This document shows positions 17,823 through 25,574 of a stretch of 64,000 bases of DNA, in pieces. The position numbers and the translations under genes were made by a program. Under the pieces are notes generated by a model. That model did no database searches and was not told where the DNA came from. It saw only the letters and a list, made by a program, of their open reading frames with translations. Each line of letters begins with the position of its first letter. Position 1 is the stretch's first letter. The stretch covers positions 86,772-150,771 of the forward strand of contig NZ_SKFH01000009.1 of NCBI RefSeq assembly GCF_004343705.1, read 5' to 3'. This DNA comes from Flaviaesturariibacter aridisoli. GTDB lineage: Bacteria > Bacteroidota > Bacteroidia > Chitinophagales > Chitinophagaceae.

Positions 17823-17866
17823 CTTGGGATTGGTTATCCTTTCAACTCTTATTTTTTACGGATATC

Positions 17867-18562
17867 GTGGAGAATCAGCAGATCATTATCAGGGTCGCTA
17901 CCCCTGCGGATGCAGTATATGCAGAGCTCATCGTGGACGAAATGGCGGCATCGGCAAAGGCGCGCGGCACGGGTATTGCCCGGCGCAGCCCCGATTATGT
18001 AGCCCAGAAAATGGCGGAAGGCAAGGCGGTCATCGCCCTGACGGCCGACGGCACCTGGGTGGGCTTTTGCTACATCGAAACCTGGGAGGGCGAATACGTG
18101 GCCAATTCGGGCCTTATCGTGTCGCCCGAGTTCCGCAAAGGCGGTGTGGCCAAGGCCATCAAGCAGCGCATCTTCGATCTGAGCCGCGAGAAATACCCCG
18201 AGGCCAAGATCTTCGGACTGACCACGGGCCTCGCCGTCATGCGTATCAACAGCGAGCTGGGCTACGAACCCGTGACCTACTCGGAGCTGACGCAGGATGA
18301 AAAATTCTGGGCCGGTTGCCAGAGCTGCGTCAACTACGACATCCTGATGAGCAAAGGCCGTAAAAACTGCCTGTGCACGGCCATGCTCTTCGACCCGAAG
18401 GAGCACGCGGTAGCCGAGGAGGTGAAGAAGGATTTCGAAAAACGCAAGCCCGTCTTCGAACGCCTGCTCCGGTTCAAGCAGAACCGCTTCCTGAAGCGCT
18501 TCAACATCGACCGCAACAGCGGCCGCAAGATTAAAATGTTTTTGTTTAACCTTTTACCGTAA
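17867..18562 (+). CDS. GNAT family N-acyltransferase, first gene of the arginine operon
   Basis: A 231-residue GNAT protein. The acyl-CoA-binding segment is VSPEFRKGGVAKAI (about 86-99), after a beta strand containing WVGFCYIE and NSGLIV. The C-terminal third holds a cysteine set GCQSC (151, 154) and CLC (168, 170) that could bind a metal, and a basic tail. As the leading gene of an arginine operon it probably supplies the N-acyl-glutamate that enters the pathway, replacing classical ArgA/ArgJ, neither of which is seen here. Whether the acyl donor is acetyl- or succinyl-CoA is open. The start is GTG (VENQQIII), 45 bp after the attenuator U-run; longer frames upstream would run through the terminator. 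Confidence 0.82.
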   Translation: MENQQIIIRVATPADAVYAELIVDEMAASAKARGTGIARRSPDYVAQKMAEGKAVIALTADGTWVGFCYIETWEGEYVANSGLIVSPEFRKGGVAKAIKQRIFDLSREKYPEAKIFGLTTGLAVMRINSELGYEPVTYSELTQDEKFWAGCQSCVNYDILMSKGRKNCLCTAMLFDPKEHAVAEEVKKDFEKRKPVFERLLRFKQNRFLKRFNIDRNSGRKIKMFLFNLLP

Positions 18563-18631
18563 GCAGTGCGTGGTGAATGGCCGACGGTCAATCCCGTTTC
18601 ACCATGCACCATGCGCCATTGACCCACCACC
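18563..18631. repeat. Self-complementary intergenic repeat between the GNAT gene and argG
   Basis: This 69-bp gap is made of short related words in both orientations: GTGGTGAATGGC and GGTCAAT near the left, then TTCACCATGCACCATGCGCC, ATTGACC and CACCAC near the right. The left words pair with the right words, so an imperfect hairpin can form in the mRNA. It resembles the AATGG-rich palindromic intergenic repeats seen in many Bacteroidota genomes. It may slow ribosomes or RNases within the operon; that is inference. Confidence 0.5.
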
Positions 18632-19828
18632 ATGAAGAAAATCGTTCTGGGCTTCAGCGGAGGATTGGACACCTCCTATTGTGTGAAATACCTCACCGAA
18701 GACAAAGGCTACGAGGTACACAGCGTGATCGTCAACACCGGCGGCTTCAGCGCCGACGAGCTCGGCGCCATCGAGGCGCACGCCTATGCGCTGGGCGTCA
18801 AAACGCATACGACCGTGGATGCGGTGCGCCCCTACTACGAGCGCATCATCCGGTACCTGGTGTTCGGCAACGTACTCAAGAACAACACCTACCCCCTCAG
18901 CGTGTCGGCCGAGCGCCTCGTGCAGGCGCTGCACATCGCCGAGCATGCCCAGAAGCTGGGTGCCGATGCCGTTGCGCACGGCTCCACCGGCGCCGGCAAC
19001 GACCAGGTGCGCTTCGATATGATCTTTCATATCCTGGTGCCGGGCCTCGAGATCCTCACCCCTATCCGCGACCAGCGCCTCAGCCGCGAGCAGGAGATCC
19101 AGTACCTGAAGGACAAGGGCGTGACGATGAACTTTGAAAAAGCCCAGTATTCCATCAATAAAGGCCTCTGGGGCACCTCCGTGGGCGGCCGCGAAACGCT
19201 TCGCTCCAACGGCTTCCTGCCCGAAGAAGCCTGGCCGACGCCCGTGACCAGAACGGGCAGCGAGGACGTCACGCTGCGCTTCGAAAAGGGACAGCTGCTG
19301 GCGGTCAATGGCACCGAATACAGCCACCCCGTGGAGGCCATCCAGGCCTTGCAGGAACTTGCCGCGCCTTACGGCATCGGCCGCGACATCCACGTAGGCG
19401 ACACCATCATCGGCATCAAGGGCCGCGTGGGCTTCGAAGCCGCCGCGCCCATCCTCATCATCAAAGCGCACCACGCCCTCGAAAAGCACGTGCTCACGAA
19501 GTGGCAGCTCACCTGGAAAGACCAGCTGGCCCTCTTCTACGGCAACTGGCTCCACGAAGGCCAGATCCTCGATCCGGTCATGCGCGACATCGAAGCCTTC
19601 TTCGAAAAGAGCCAGGAGCAAGTAACAGGCACCGTATTTCTACAACTCCACCCCTACCGCTACCAGGTGACCGGCATTGAAAGCCCCTTTGACCTCATGA
19701 GCAGCAAGTTCGGCGCCTATGGCGAGATGAACAGCGGCTGGACCGGCGAAGACGTACGCGGCTTCAGCAAGATCTTCGGTAACCAGACCGCCATTTTTCA
19801 CCAGGTAAAAAACAGTAGCCATGATTAA
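18632..19828 (+). CDS. argG: Argininosuccinate synthase
   Basis: A 398-residue enzyme joining citrulline and aspartate with ATP. The PP-loop SGGLDTS (residues 9-15) near the N-terminus binds ATP; VAHGSTGAGNDQVRFD and EYGEMNSG-like motifs (GAYGEMNSGWTGEDV) are those of the family. The length is normal. ATG 18632 gives MKKIVLGFSGG at the expected distance from the PP-loop. It overlaps argC by 8 bp, so the two are translationally coupled. It carries one copy of the iterated GTATTTCTAC motif at 19634, which forces an uncommon CTA leucine codon. Confidence 0.97.
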   Translation: MKKIVLGFSGGLDTSYCVKYLTEDKGYEVHSVIVNTGGFSADELGAIEAHAYALGVKTHTTVDAVRPYYERIIRYLVFGNVLKNNTYPLSVSAERLVQALHIAEHAQKLGADAVAHGSTGAGNDQVRFDMIFHILVPGLEILTPIRDQRLSREQEIQYLKDKGVTMNFEKAQYSINKGLWGTSVGGRETLRSNGFLPEEAWPTPVTRTGSEDVTLRFEKGQLLAVNGTEYSHPVEAIQALQELAAPYGIGRDIHVGDTIIGIKGRVGFEAAAPILIIKAHHALEKHVLTKWQLTWKDQLALFYGNWLHEGQILDPVMRDIEAFFEKSQEQVTGTVFLQLHPYRYQVTGIESPFDLMSSKFGAYGEMNSGWTGEDVRGFSKIFGNQTAIFHQVKNSSHD

Positions 19829-20792
19829 GGCCGGCATCGTAGGCGGCGCAGGCTACACCGGCGGCGAACTGCTGCGGCTCCTGCTGCGCCACCCGGGCGT
19901 TGCGATCGCGTTCGTGCACAGCCGCAGCCAGGCCGGCAGCCCGGTAACTTCGGTGCACAGCGACCTGCTGGGCGAAACGGAGCTCTGCTTCGCGGGCGAG
20001 CTGTCGCAAGACATCGACGTGCTTTTTCTCTGCGTCGGACATGGCGAGGCCAAAAAATTCCTGGCTGAAAACGAAATTTCGGCTTCCGTGAAGGTCATCG
20101 ACCTGTCGCAGGACTTCCGCCTTTCGGGCCGCGCCACGATCGGCAACCGCAGCTTCGTCTACGGCCTGCCCGAGCTGCAGCGCGACGCGATCCGCGCCGC
20201 GCAAAACGTGGCCAACCCCGGCTGCTTCGCCACGGCCATCCAGCTGGCACTACTGCCGCTGGCGAAGGCCGGACTACTTGGTGAAGTGTACGCCACGGGC
20301 ATCACGGGCTCCACCGGCGCGGGCCAGGGCCTCAGCGCCACGTCGCACTTCAGCTGGCGGGCCCAGAATATCCAGGCCTACAAAACGCTGGCGCACCAGC
20401 ACGGCAACGAGATCGGCCAATCGGTCATGTCGCTGCAGCCCGAAGGTTTTGCGCTGAACTTCGTACCCTGGCGCGGCGACTTTCCGCGCGGCATCTTCGT
20501 CAGCGCTACGCTGGATTTTGCGGGCACGCAGGAAGAAGCGTATACCCTCTTTGAAGATTTTTACCGAACGCATCCGTTCACCATCGTCAGCCGCGCGCCC
20601 ATTCACCTGAAGCAGGCCGTGAATACCAACAAATGCGTGTTGCAGCCCGAAGTGGCCGGCGGCAAGCTCGTGGTACACAGCGCTATCGACAACCTGCTCA
20701 AAGGGGCATCAGGACAGGCAGTGCAGAACATGAACCTGATGTTTGGACGAAATGAAGCGGAAGGAGTACAACTGAAACCATTGGCATTCTGA
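19821..20792 (+). CDS. argC: N-acetyl-gamma-glutamyl-phosphate reductase
   Basis: A 323-residue NADPH-dependent reductase of the third arginine step. The Rossmann motif GIVGGAGYTGGELLRLL is at residues 5-21, and the catalytic cysteine is Cys135 in ANPGCFATA. Downstream, TGSTGAGQGLSATSHFSWR matches the substrate domain. It overlaps argG by 8 bp and is followed one base later by proC. In this operon the true acyl group on its substrate could be succinyl rather than acetyl, given residue 90 of the carbamoyltransferase. Confidence 0.97.
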   Translation: MIKAGIVGGAGYTGGELLRLLLRHPGVAIAFVHSRSQAGSPVTSVHSDLLGETELCFAGELSQDIDVLFLCVGHGEAKKFLAENEISASVKVIDLSQDFRLSGRATIGNRSFVYGLPELQRDAIRAAQNVANPGCFATAIQLALLPLAKAGLLGEVYATGITGSTGAGQGLSATSHFSWRAQNIQAYKTLAHQHGNEIGQSVMSLQPEGFALNFVPWRGDFPRGIFVSATLDFAGTQEEAYTLFEDFYRTHPFTIVSRAPIHLKQAVNTNKCVLQPEVAGGKLVVHSAIDNLLKGASGQAVQNMNLMFGRNEAEGVQLKPLAF

Positions 20793-20793
20793 T

Positions 20794-21594
20794 ATGAAAG
20801 CAGCCATCATCGGTGCGGGCAACATCGGGCGCGCACTGGCACAGGGACTCGTAGAGTCCGGGGCGGCGGTGCCCGCCGCCATCACCGTTACCCGGCGCAA
20901 CAGCGCGGCCCTGGCCGAATTTGCAGCCGAAGGCTTTATCACGGGCACGGACAACCGCGAAGCTGTTCGGAACGCAGACGTGATCTTCCTGTGCATCCTG
21001 CCGCAGCAGCTCAACGCCGTACTCGACGAGATCGCTCCCATGTTGCAAGCGCAGCGGCAACTCGTTGTATCGGTGGTGACGGGCGCGCACAGCAGCGACC
21101 TGCGCCGGCACCTCGGCGACGAGGCCCGCATCATCCGCGCCATGCCCAACACGGCGCTACGCGTGAAGGCCAGCATGACCTGCCTCGCCGCATCCGGGGC
21201 AACCGATGAAGACCTGCGCTTTGTGCAACACCTTTTCGGCACCATGGGCTCCTCCATCGTAATCAACGAAGAACTGATGAGCGCGGCCACGGCCCTGTGC
21301 GCCTGCGGTATCGCTTTTTTCCTGCGCAGCATCCGCGCCGCGGCGCAGGGTGGCGTAGAGATCGGCTTTCACGCCCACGACGCCATCACGATCGCGGCAC
21401 AAACGGCGCTCGGCGCCGCGCAATTGCTGCTGCAGAACGGCACCCACCCCGAAGAGGAGATCGACAAGGTCACCTCGCCGAAAGGCTGCACCATCGCCGG
21501 GCTCAATGAAATGGAGCACCAGGGCCTTAGCTCGGCGCTCATCAAAGGCATTAAACTGTCGGCCAGCATTGCCGGCGAACTCTATAAGAAATGA
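20794..21594 (+). CDS. proC: Pyrroline-5-carboxylate reductase
   Basis: A 266-residue enzyme of the P5CR family, which reduces pyrroline-5-carboxylate to proline with NAD(P)H. The N-terminal IIGAGNIGRALAQGL is the dinucleotide-binding loop. VSVVTGAHSSDLRRHL and RAMPNTALRV follow as in the family, and the C-terminal TSPKGCTIAGLNEME matches the conserved (T/S)xPGGtTxaGL signature. A proline gene inside an arginine operon is a known Bacteroidota arrangement. It overlaps argD by 4 bp (ATGA). Confidence 0.95.
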   Translation: MKAAIIGAGNIGRALAQGLVESGAAVPAAITVTRRNSAALAEFAAEGFITGTDNREAVRNADVIFLCILPQQLNAVLDEIAPMLQAQRQLVVSVVTGAHSSDLRRHLGDEARIIRAMPNTALRVKASMTCLAASGATDEDLRFVQHLFGTMGSSIVINEELMSAATALCACGIAFFLRSIRAAAQGGVEIGFHAHDAITIAAQTALGAAQLLLQNGTHPEEEIDKVTSPKGCTIAGLNEMEHQGLSSALIKGIKLSASIAGELYKK

Positions 21595-22754
21595 AGCTAT
21601 TCGACGTTTACCCGATCAACGACATCACCATCGCCCGCGCCGAGGGCAGCTACGTGTGGGACGATGCCGGCCAGCGCTACCTCGACCTGTATGGCGGGCA
21701 CGCGGTGATCTCCATTGGCCACACGAACCCGCACTGGGTGCAACGCATTGAGACACAGCTGCACCAGATCGCTTTTTATTCCAACTCGGTACGCATCCCC
21801 CTGCAGCAGCAGCTGGCCGATAAGCTGGGCGCCGTCAGCGGCCGACCCGATTACCAGCTGTTCCTGTGCAACAGCGGCGCCGAAGCCAACGAGAACGCCC
21901 TGAAACTCGCCTCTTTTCACACGGGCCGCAAAAAGATCGTGGCTTTCAAAAAAGCATTTCACGGCCGCACGTCGCTGGCCGTAGCCGCCACTGACAACCC
22001 CGCGATCGTGGCGCCGGTGAATGAAACCGGCAACATCGTATTTCTACCGTACAACGATGAAGCGGCTCTGCACGAATGGTTCAACGCCCATGGCGGCGAA
22101 ACCGCGGCCGTCATCATCGAAGCCATCCAGGGTGTAGGCGGAATCACCGTCGCCACCGATGCCTTCCTGCAAGCCATCCGCGCCCGGTGCACGCAGCACG
22201 GCGCCGTTTTTATTGCTGATGAAGTGCAATGTGGGTACGGACGCAGCGGTCGTTTCTTTTGCACCGATACCGCCGGCGTGGATGCCGATGTCTACAGCAT
22301 GGCCAAAGGCATGGGTAATGGTTTCCCGGTCGGCGGCATCCTCATCGCACCGCATATCGCGCCCAAACACGGGCTGCTGGGCACCACCTTCGGGGGCAAC
22401 CACCTCGCCTGCGCCGCCGCACTGGCGGTGCTGGAAGTGATCGAACAGGAACGACTGCTGCAGGCCGCCGCTGAAACCGGCACCTGGCTGATGGAGGAAC
22501 TGAAAGCCATCCCACAGCTGCAGAACGTCCGTGGCAAGGGCCTCATGATCGGCTTCGACCTGCCCCCGCAGCTGAAAACGCTACGCGCGAAGCTGCTGCA
22601 GGAGTACCGTATTTTTACGGGGGAGGCGAAGCCCGCTGTTGTGCGCCTCCTGCCCGCTCTCAACCTCGGTCGCGCCGCCGCCGGCGAATTCCTGGAAAGC
22701 CTCCGCGCGGCGATTGCCTCCCTGGAGCGCGAAGCCACCCCAGCTCACCTCTAA
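21591..22754 (+). CDS. argD: Acetylornithine/succinylornithine aminotransferase (class III)
   Basis: A 387-residue PLP-dependent aminotransferase of the fourth arginine step. FLCNSGAEANENALKLA (about 91-107) contacts the cofactor phosphate, IADEVQCGYGR (208-218) holds the Asp that binds the pyridine nitrogen, and Lys239 in SMAKGMGNGFPVG is the Schiff-base lysine. It begins within the last codons of proC. Two copies of the iterated motif (22038 and 22609) lie inside it in different reading frames. Confidence 0.95.
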   Translation: MKLFDVYPINDITIARAEGSYVWDDAGQRYLDLYGGHAVISIGHTNPHWVQRIETQLHQIAFYSNSVRIPLQQQLADKLGAVSGRPDYQLFLCNSGAEANENALKLASFHTGRKKIVAFKKAFHGRTSLAVAATDNPAIVAPVNETGNIVFLPYNDEAALHEWFNAHGGETAAVIIEAIQGVGGITVATDAFLQAIRARCTQHGAVFIADEVQCGYGRSGRFFCTDTAGVDADVYSMAKGMGNGFPVGGILIAPHIAPKHGLLGTTFGGNHLACAAALAVLEVIEQERLLQAAAETGTWLMEELKAIPQLQNVRGKGLMIGFDLPPQLKTLRAKLLQEYRIFTGEAKPAVVRLLPALNLGRAAAGEFLESLRAAIASLEREATPAHL

Positions 22755-22769
22755 TTTCCCGCCACAACC

Positions 22770-23726
22770 ATGAAGCATTTTCTCTCCGCCTTAGATGTGC
22801 CCGATGTAACCGCGCTGGCCGACAGCGCCGCGGCCTTCAAAGCAGCGCCGCGTTCCGCCGAAACGCTCGGACGCGGCAAGCGCATCGGCTGCCTCTTTCT
22901 CAACCCAAGCCTGCGCACGCGCCTCAGCACGCAGGTAGCTGCGCAACAGCTCGGCATGGAAGCCATCGTGTTCAACGTGGGGGCCGAGGGCTGGGCCCTC
23001 GAGTTCGCCGAAGGCGCCGTGATGAACGGAACCACCGTGGAGCACGTGAAAGACGCAGCGCCCATCCTCGGCCAATATTTCGACATCCTCGCCATCCGCA
23101 CCTTCCCGGGACTGAAGGACCGCGCTGAAGATTACAGCGAGCGCTACATCAGCCAGTTTGTAAAATACGCCGGCGTGCCAGTAGTCAGCCTCGAAAGCGC
23201 TACGCTGCACCCGCTGCAAAGCCTCGCCGACCTGCTGACCATCCGTGAGACATTCGCCGGCGGCCGCCGGCCCAAAGTAGTGCTCAGCTGGGCGCCGCAC
23301 GTAAAGCCGCTGCCGCAATGCGTGGCCAACTCCTTTGCCCAGTGGATGACCGTATGGGGCGGTGCCGACTTCGTGGTGACGCATCCCGAAGGCTATACCC
23401 TCGACCCGCAATACACGAAGGGCGCTAGCATCACGCACAACCAGGACGAAGCCTTCGAAGGAGCCGATTACATCTATGTAAAGAATTGGAGCTCTTACGA
23501 GCAATACGGGCAGATTCTCAGCAACGATACCGACTGGATGCTAACCCTTGACAAGCTGAAGGCAACGAATAACGGAAAGGTGATGCACTGCCTGCCCGTG
23601 CGCCGCAACGTGGAGCTGAGCGACGAAGTGCTCGACTCCGCGCACAGCCTGGTAACCCAGCAAGCGGGCAACCGCGTGTGGGCAGCGCAGGCTGTTCTCG
23701 CCGACATCTTAAAATCGAACGCATGA
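22770..23726 (+). CDS. argF': N-acylornithine carbamoyltransferase (acetyl- or succinyl-type)
   Basis: A 318-residue transcarbamylase of the AOTCase/SOTCase branch, which carbamoylates N-acylornithine instead of free ornithine. NPSLRTRLSTQ (45-55) is the carbamoyl-phosphate loop in its Bacteroidota form (SLRTR instead of STRTR), and HCLPVRRN is the second conserved signature. Residue 90, in NGTTVEHV, is valine. From published work as I recall it, the equivalent residue is Pro90 in the Bacteroides fragilis succinylornithine enzyme and Glu92 in the Xanthomonas acetylornithine enzyme, and it decides substrate choice. Valine therefore points to the succinyl type. It lies 15 bp after argD and overlaps argB by 4 bp. 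Confidence 0.93.
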   Translation: MKHFLSALDVPDVTALADSAAAFKAAPRSAETLGRGKRIGCLFLNPSLRTRLSTQVAAQQLGMEAIVFNVGAEGWALEFAEGAVMNGTTVEHVKDAAPILGQYFDILAIRTFPGLKDRAEDYSERYISQFVKYAGVPVVSLESATLHPLQSLADLLTIRETFAGGRRPKVVLSWAPHVKPLPQCVANSFAQWMTVWGGADFVVTHPEGYTLDPQYTKGASITHNQDEAFEGADYIYVKNWSSYEQYGQILSNDTDWMLTLDKLKATNNGKVMHCLPVRRNVELSDEVLDSAHSLVTQQAGNRVWAAQAVLADILKSNA

Positions 23727-24508
23727 AAGAGCTGACGGTCATCAAGATCGGGGGCAACATCATCGACGACGAAGAGCGCCTACACGGTTTCCTGCTCCGG
23801 TTCGCGGCCGTAGCGGGAGCGAAGGTGCTCGTGCACGGCGGGGGCAAGCTGGCCACGCGCCTCGCGGGCGAGCTGAAGATCCAACAGCAACTCGTGGATG
23901 GGCGCCGCATTACCGATGCGGAAACACTCAAAGTAGTGACGATGGTTTATGCCGGCTGGGTCAATAAATCGATCGTGGCGGGCCTGCAGGCGCTGGGCTG
24001 CCCGGCCATCGGCCTTAGCGGCGCCGACGGCGACGCGGTGCGGGCGCAGAAGCGCCAGGCGAGCGCCATCGACTACGGCTTTGTCGGAGATGTAACTGCT
24101 ATCAATGCGCCTTTTTTGCATACGCTGATCGAAGCCGGGCAGACGCTGGTGCTCGCGCCGATCACTCACGATGGCAACGGTCAGCTGCTTAACACCAATG
24201 CCGATACCATCGCGCAGGAAACGGCCACAGCCCTCGGCGCGCTTTATTCCGTGCGGCTGGTGTATTCGTTTGAAAAAGCCGGTGTGCTGCGCGATGCGGA
24301 CGACGACCAATCAGTTATCTCCGAAATAAACCCGGAACGCTACGCGACGCTGAAGGCCGACGGTATCGTTTCGGGCGGCATGCTGCCGAAGCTGGACAAT
24401 GCCTTCCGCGCCCTCGCGGCCGGTGTGCAGGAAGTAATCATCGGCCAGGCTGAAGCGCTGCCGGCGCTGCTTTCGGGCCAAAGCGGAACCCGCATTCATC
24501 ATGGCTAA
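23723..24508 (+). CDS. argB: Acetylglutamate kinase
   Basis: A 261-residue amino-acid kinase of the second arginine step. KIGGNIIDD at the N-terminus binds ATP phosphates, LVHGGGKLATRL is the acyl-glutamate and glycine-rich loop, and NTNADTIAQETATALGA near the C-terminus matches the family. ATG 23723 overlaps the carbamoyltransferase stop in an ATGA. The protein lacks the N-terminal helix typical of arginine-inhibited kinases, so control may rest on transcription; that is inference. It overlaps argE by 8 bp. Confidence 0.96.
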   Translation: MKELTVIKIGGNIIDDEERLHGFLLRFAAVAGAKVLVHGGGKLATRLAGELKIQQQLVDGRRITDAETLKVVTMVYAGWVNKSIVAGLQALGCPAIGLSGADGDAVRAQKRQASAIDYGFVGDVTAINAPFLHTLIEAGQTLVLAPITHDGNGQLLNTNADTIAQETATALGALYSVRLVYSFEKAGVLRDADDDQSVISEINPERYATLKADGIVSGGMLPKLDNAFRALAAGVQEVIIGQAEALPALLSGQSGTRIHHG

Positions 24509-25574
24509 CTACACCCTCGAACAGTTACAGGAAAAGGCACTGGCGCTATTGCGGCAACTCATTGCCACTCCTTCTTTCAGCAAAGAGGAGGAGCGCACCG
24601 CCTCGCACATTGCGCGTTTCTTTGAAGCCGAAGGTATTCCCTGTTACCAGGAGGGCTACAACGTCTTCGCCCGCAACCGGCACTGGAATGAAGGCGCCCC
24701 GACCTACCTGCTCAACTCCCACCACGACACGGTGAAGCCGGCGCCTTCCTACACCCGCAATCCCTTCGAGGCAACCATCGAAGACGGTAAATTGTACGGG
24801 CTGGGCAGCAACGATGCCGGCGGCCCGCTCGTGGCACTGATCGCGGCCTTCCTGTATTTCTACGACAGAGAAGACCTGCCGTTCAACCTCATTATGGCCG
24901 CCACCGCCGAAGAGGAGATCTCTGGCCGCGGCGGTATTGAAAAGATCCTGCCCCTGCTCAGCGACATTGACGGCGCACTCGTGGGCGAGCCCACGAAAAT
25001 GCAGCTCGCCGTTGCCGAGCGCGGCCTCCTGGTGATCGACGCCGTGGCTGCAGGGAAGGCGGGCCACGCCGCGCGCAACGAAGGCGATAACGCCATTTAC
25101 CGGGCCTTGCGCGATATCATGCGCCTGCAGCAACTCACCTTCGAACGCGTGTCGCCGCTCCTTGGTCCCGTAACGGCGCAAGCCACCGTTATCGAAACGG
25201 AGAACAGGGCGCACAACGTGGTGCCGGCCCGGTGCCGGTTTGTGATCGACGTGCGCGTGAACGAATGCTATACGCTGGAAGAAGTGCTGGCGCTGCTCCG
25301 CTCCGAGCTTTCGTCTGCACTGACGCCCCGCAGCCTCCGCCTGCGCTCTTCGGTGATCGGCGACGACCATCCGCTCGTGCGCGCCGGGCGTACCCTCGGC
25401 CGCGAAGCCTACGGTTCGCCTACTACCTCAGACAAGGCGCTGCTGCCCTTTCCCGCGCTCAAGATCGGCCCGGGCGACTCGGCCCGCAGCCATACCGCCG
25501 ATGAATGGATCGGCATCGACGAACTGAACGAAGGCATCCGCCTCTACATCGAACTCTTAAAGCAATTGGAATGA
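24501..25574 (+). CDS. argE: M20 family acyl-ornithine/citrulline deacylase
   Basis: A 357-residue zinc-dependent M20 hydrolase. Metal ligands are visible in NSHHDTV (His75, Asp76), GSNDAGG (Asp105), the catalytic pair AEEEISG (137-139), and a late KIGPGDSARSHTADE with the terminal His ligand. In the N-acylornithine carbamoyltransferase route, this enzyme removes the acyl group from N-acylcitrulline before ArgG and ArgH act. Start ATG overlaps the argB stop by 8 bp. One GTATTTCTAC motif occurs at 24854. Confidence 0.92.
   Translation: MANYTLEQLQEKALALLRQLIATPSFSKEEERTASHIARFFEAEGIPCYQEGYNVFARNRHWNEGAPTYLLNSHHDTVKPAPSYTRNPFEATIEDGKLYGLGSNDAGGPLVALIAAFLYFYDREDLPFNLIMAATAEEEISGRGGIEKILPLLSDIDGALVGEPTKMQLAVAERGLLVIDAVAAGKAGHAARNEGDNAIYRALRDIMRLQQLTFERVSPLLGPVTAQATVIETENRAHNVVPARCRFVIDVRVNECYTLEEVLALLRSELSSALTPRSLRLRSSVIGDDHPLVRAGRTLGREAYGSPTTSDKALLPFPALKIGPGDSARSHTADEWIGIDELNEGIRLYIELLKQLE

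Noticed and set aside
18563..18631. A second attenuator or riboswitch between the GNAT gene and argG
   Set aside because: The self-complementary words form only an imperfect hairpin with no U-run and look like a common intergenic repeat.
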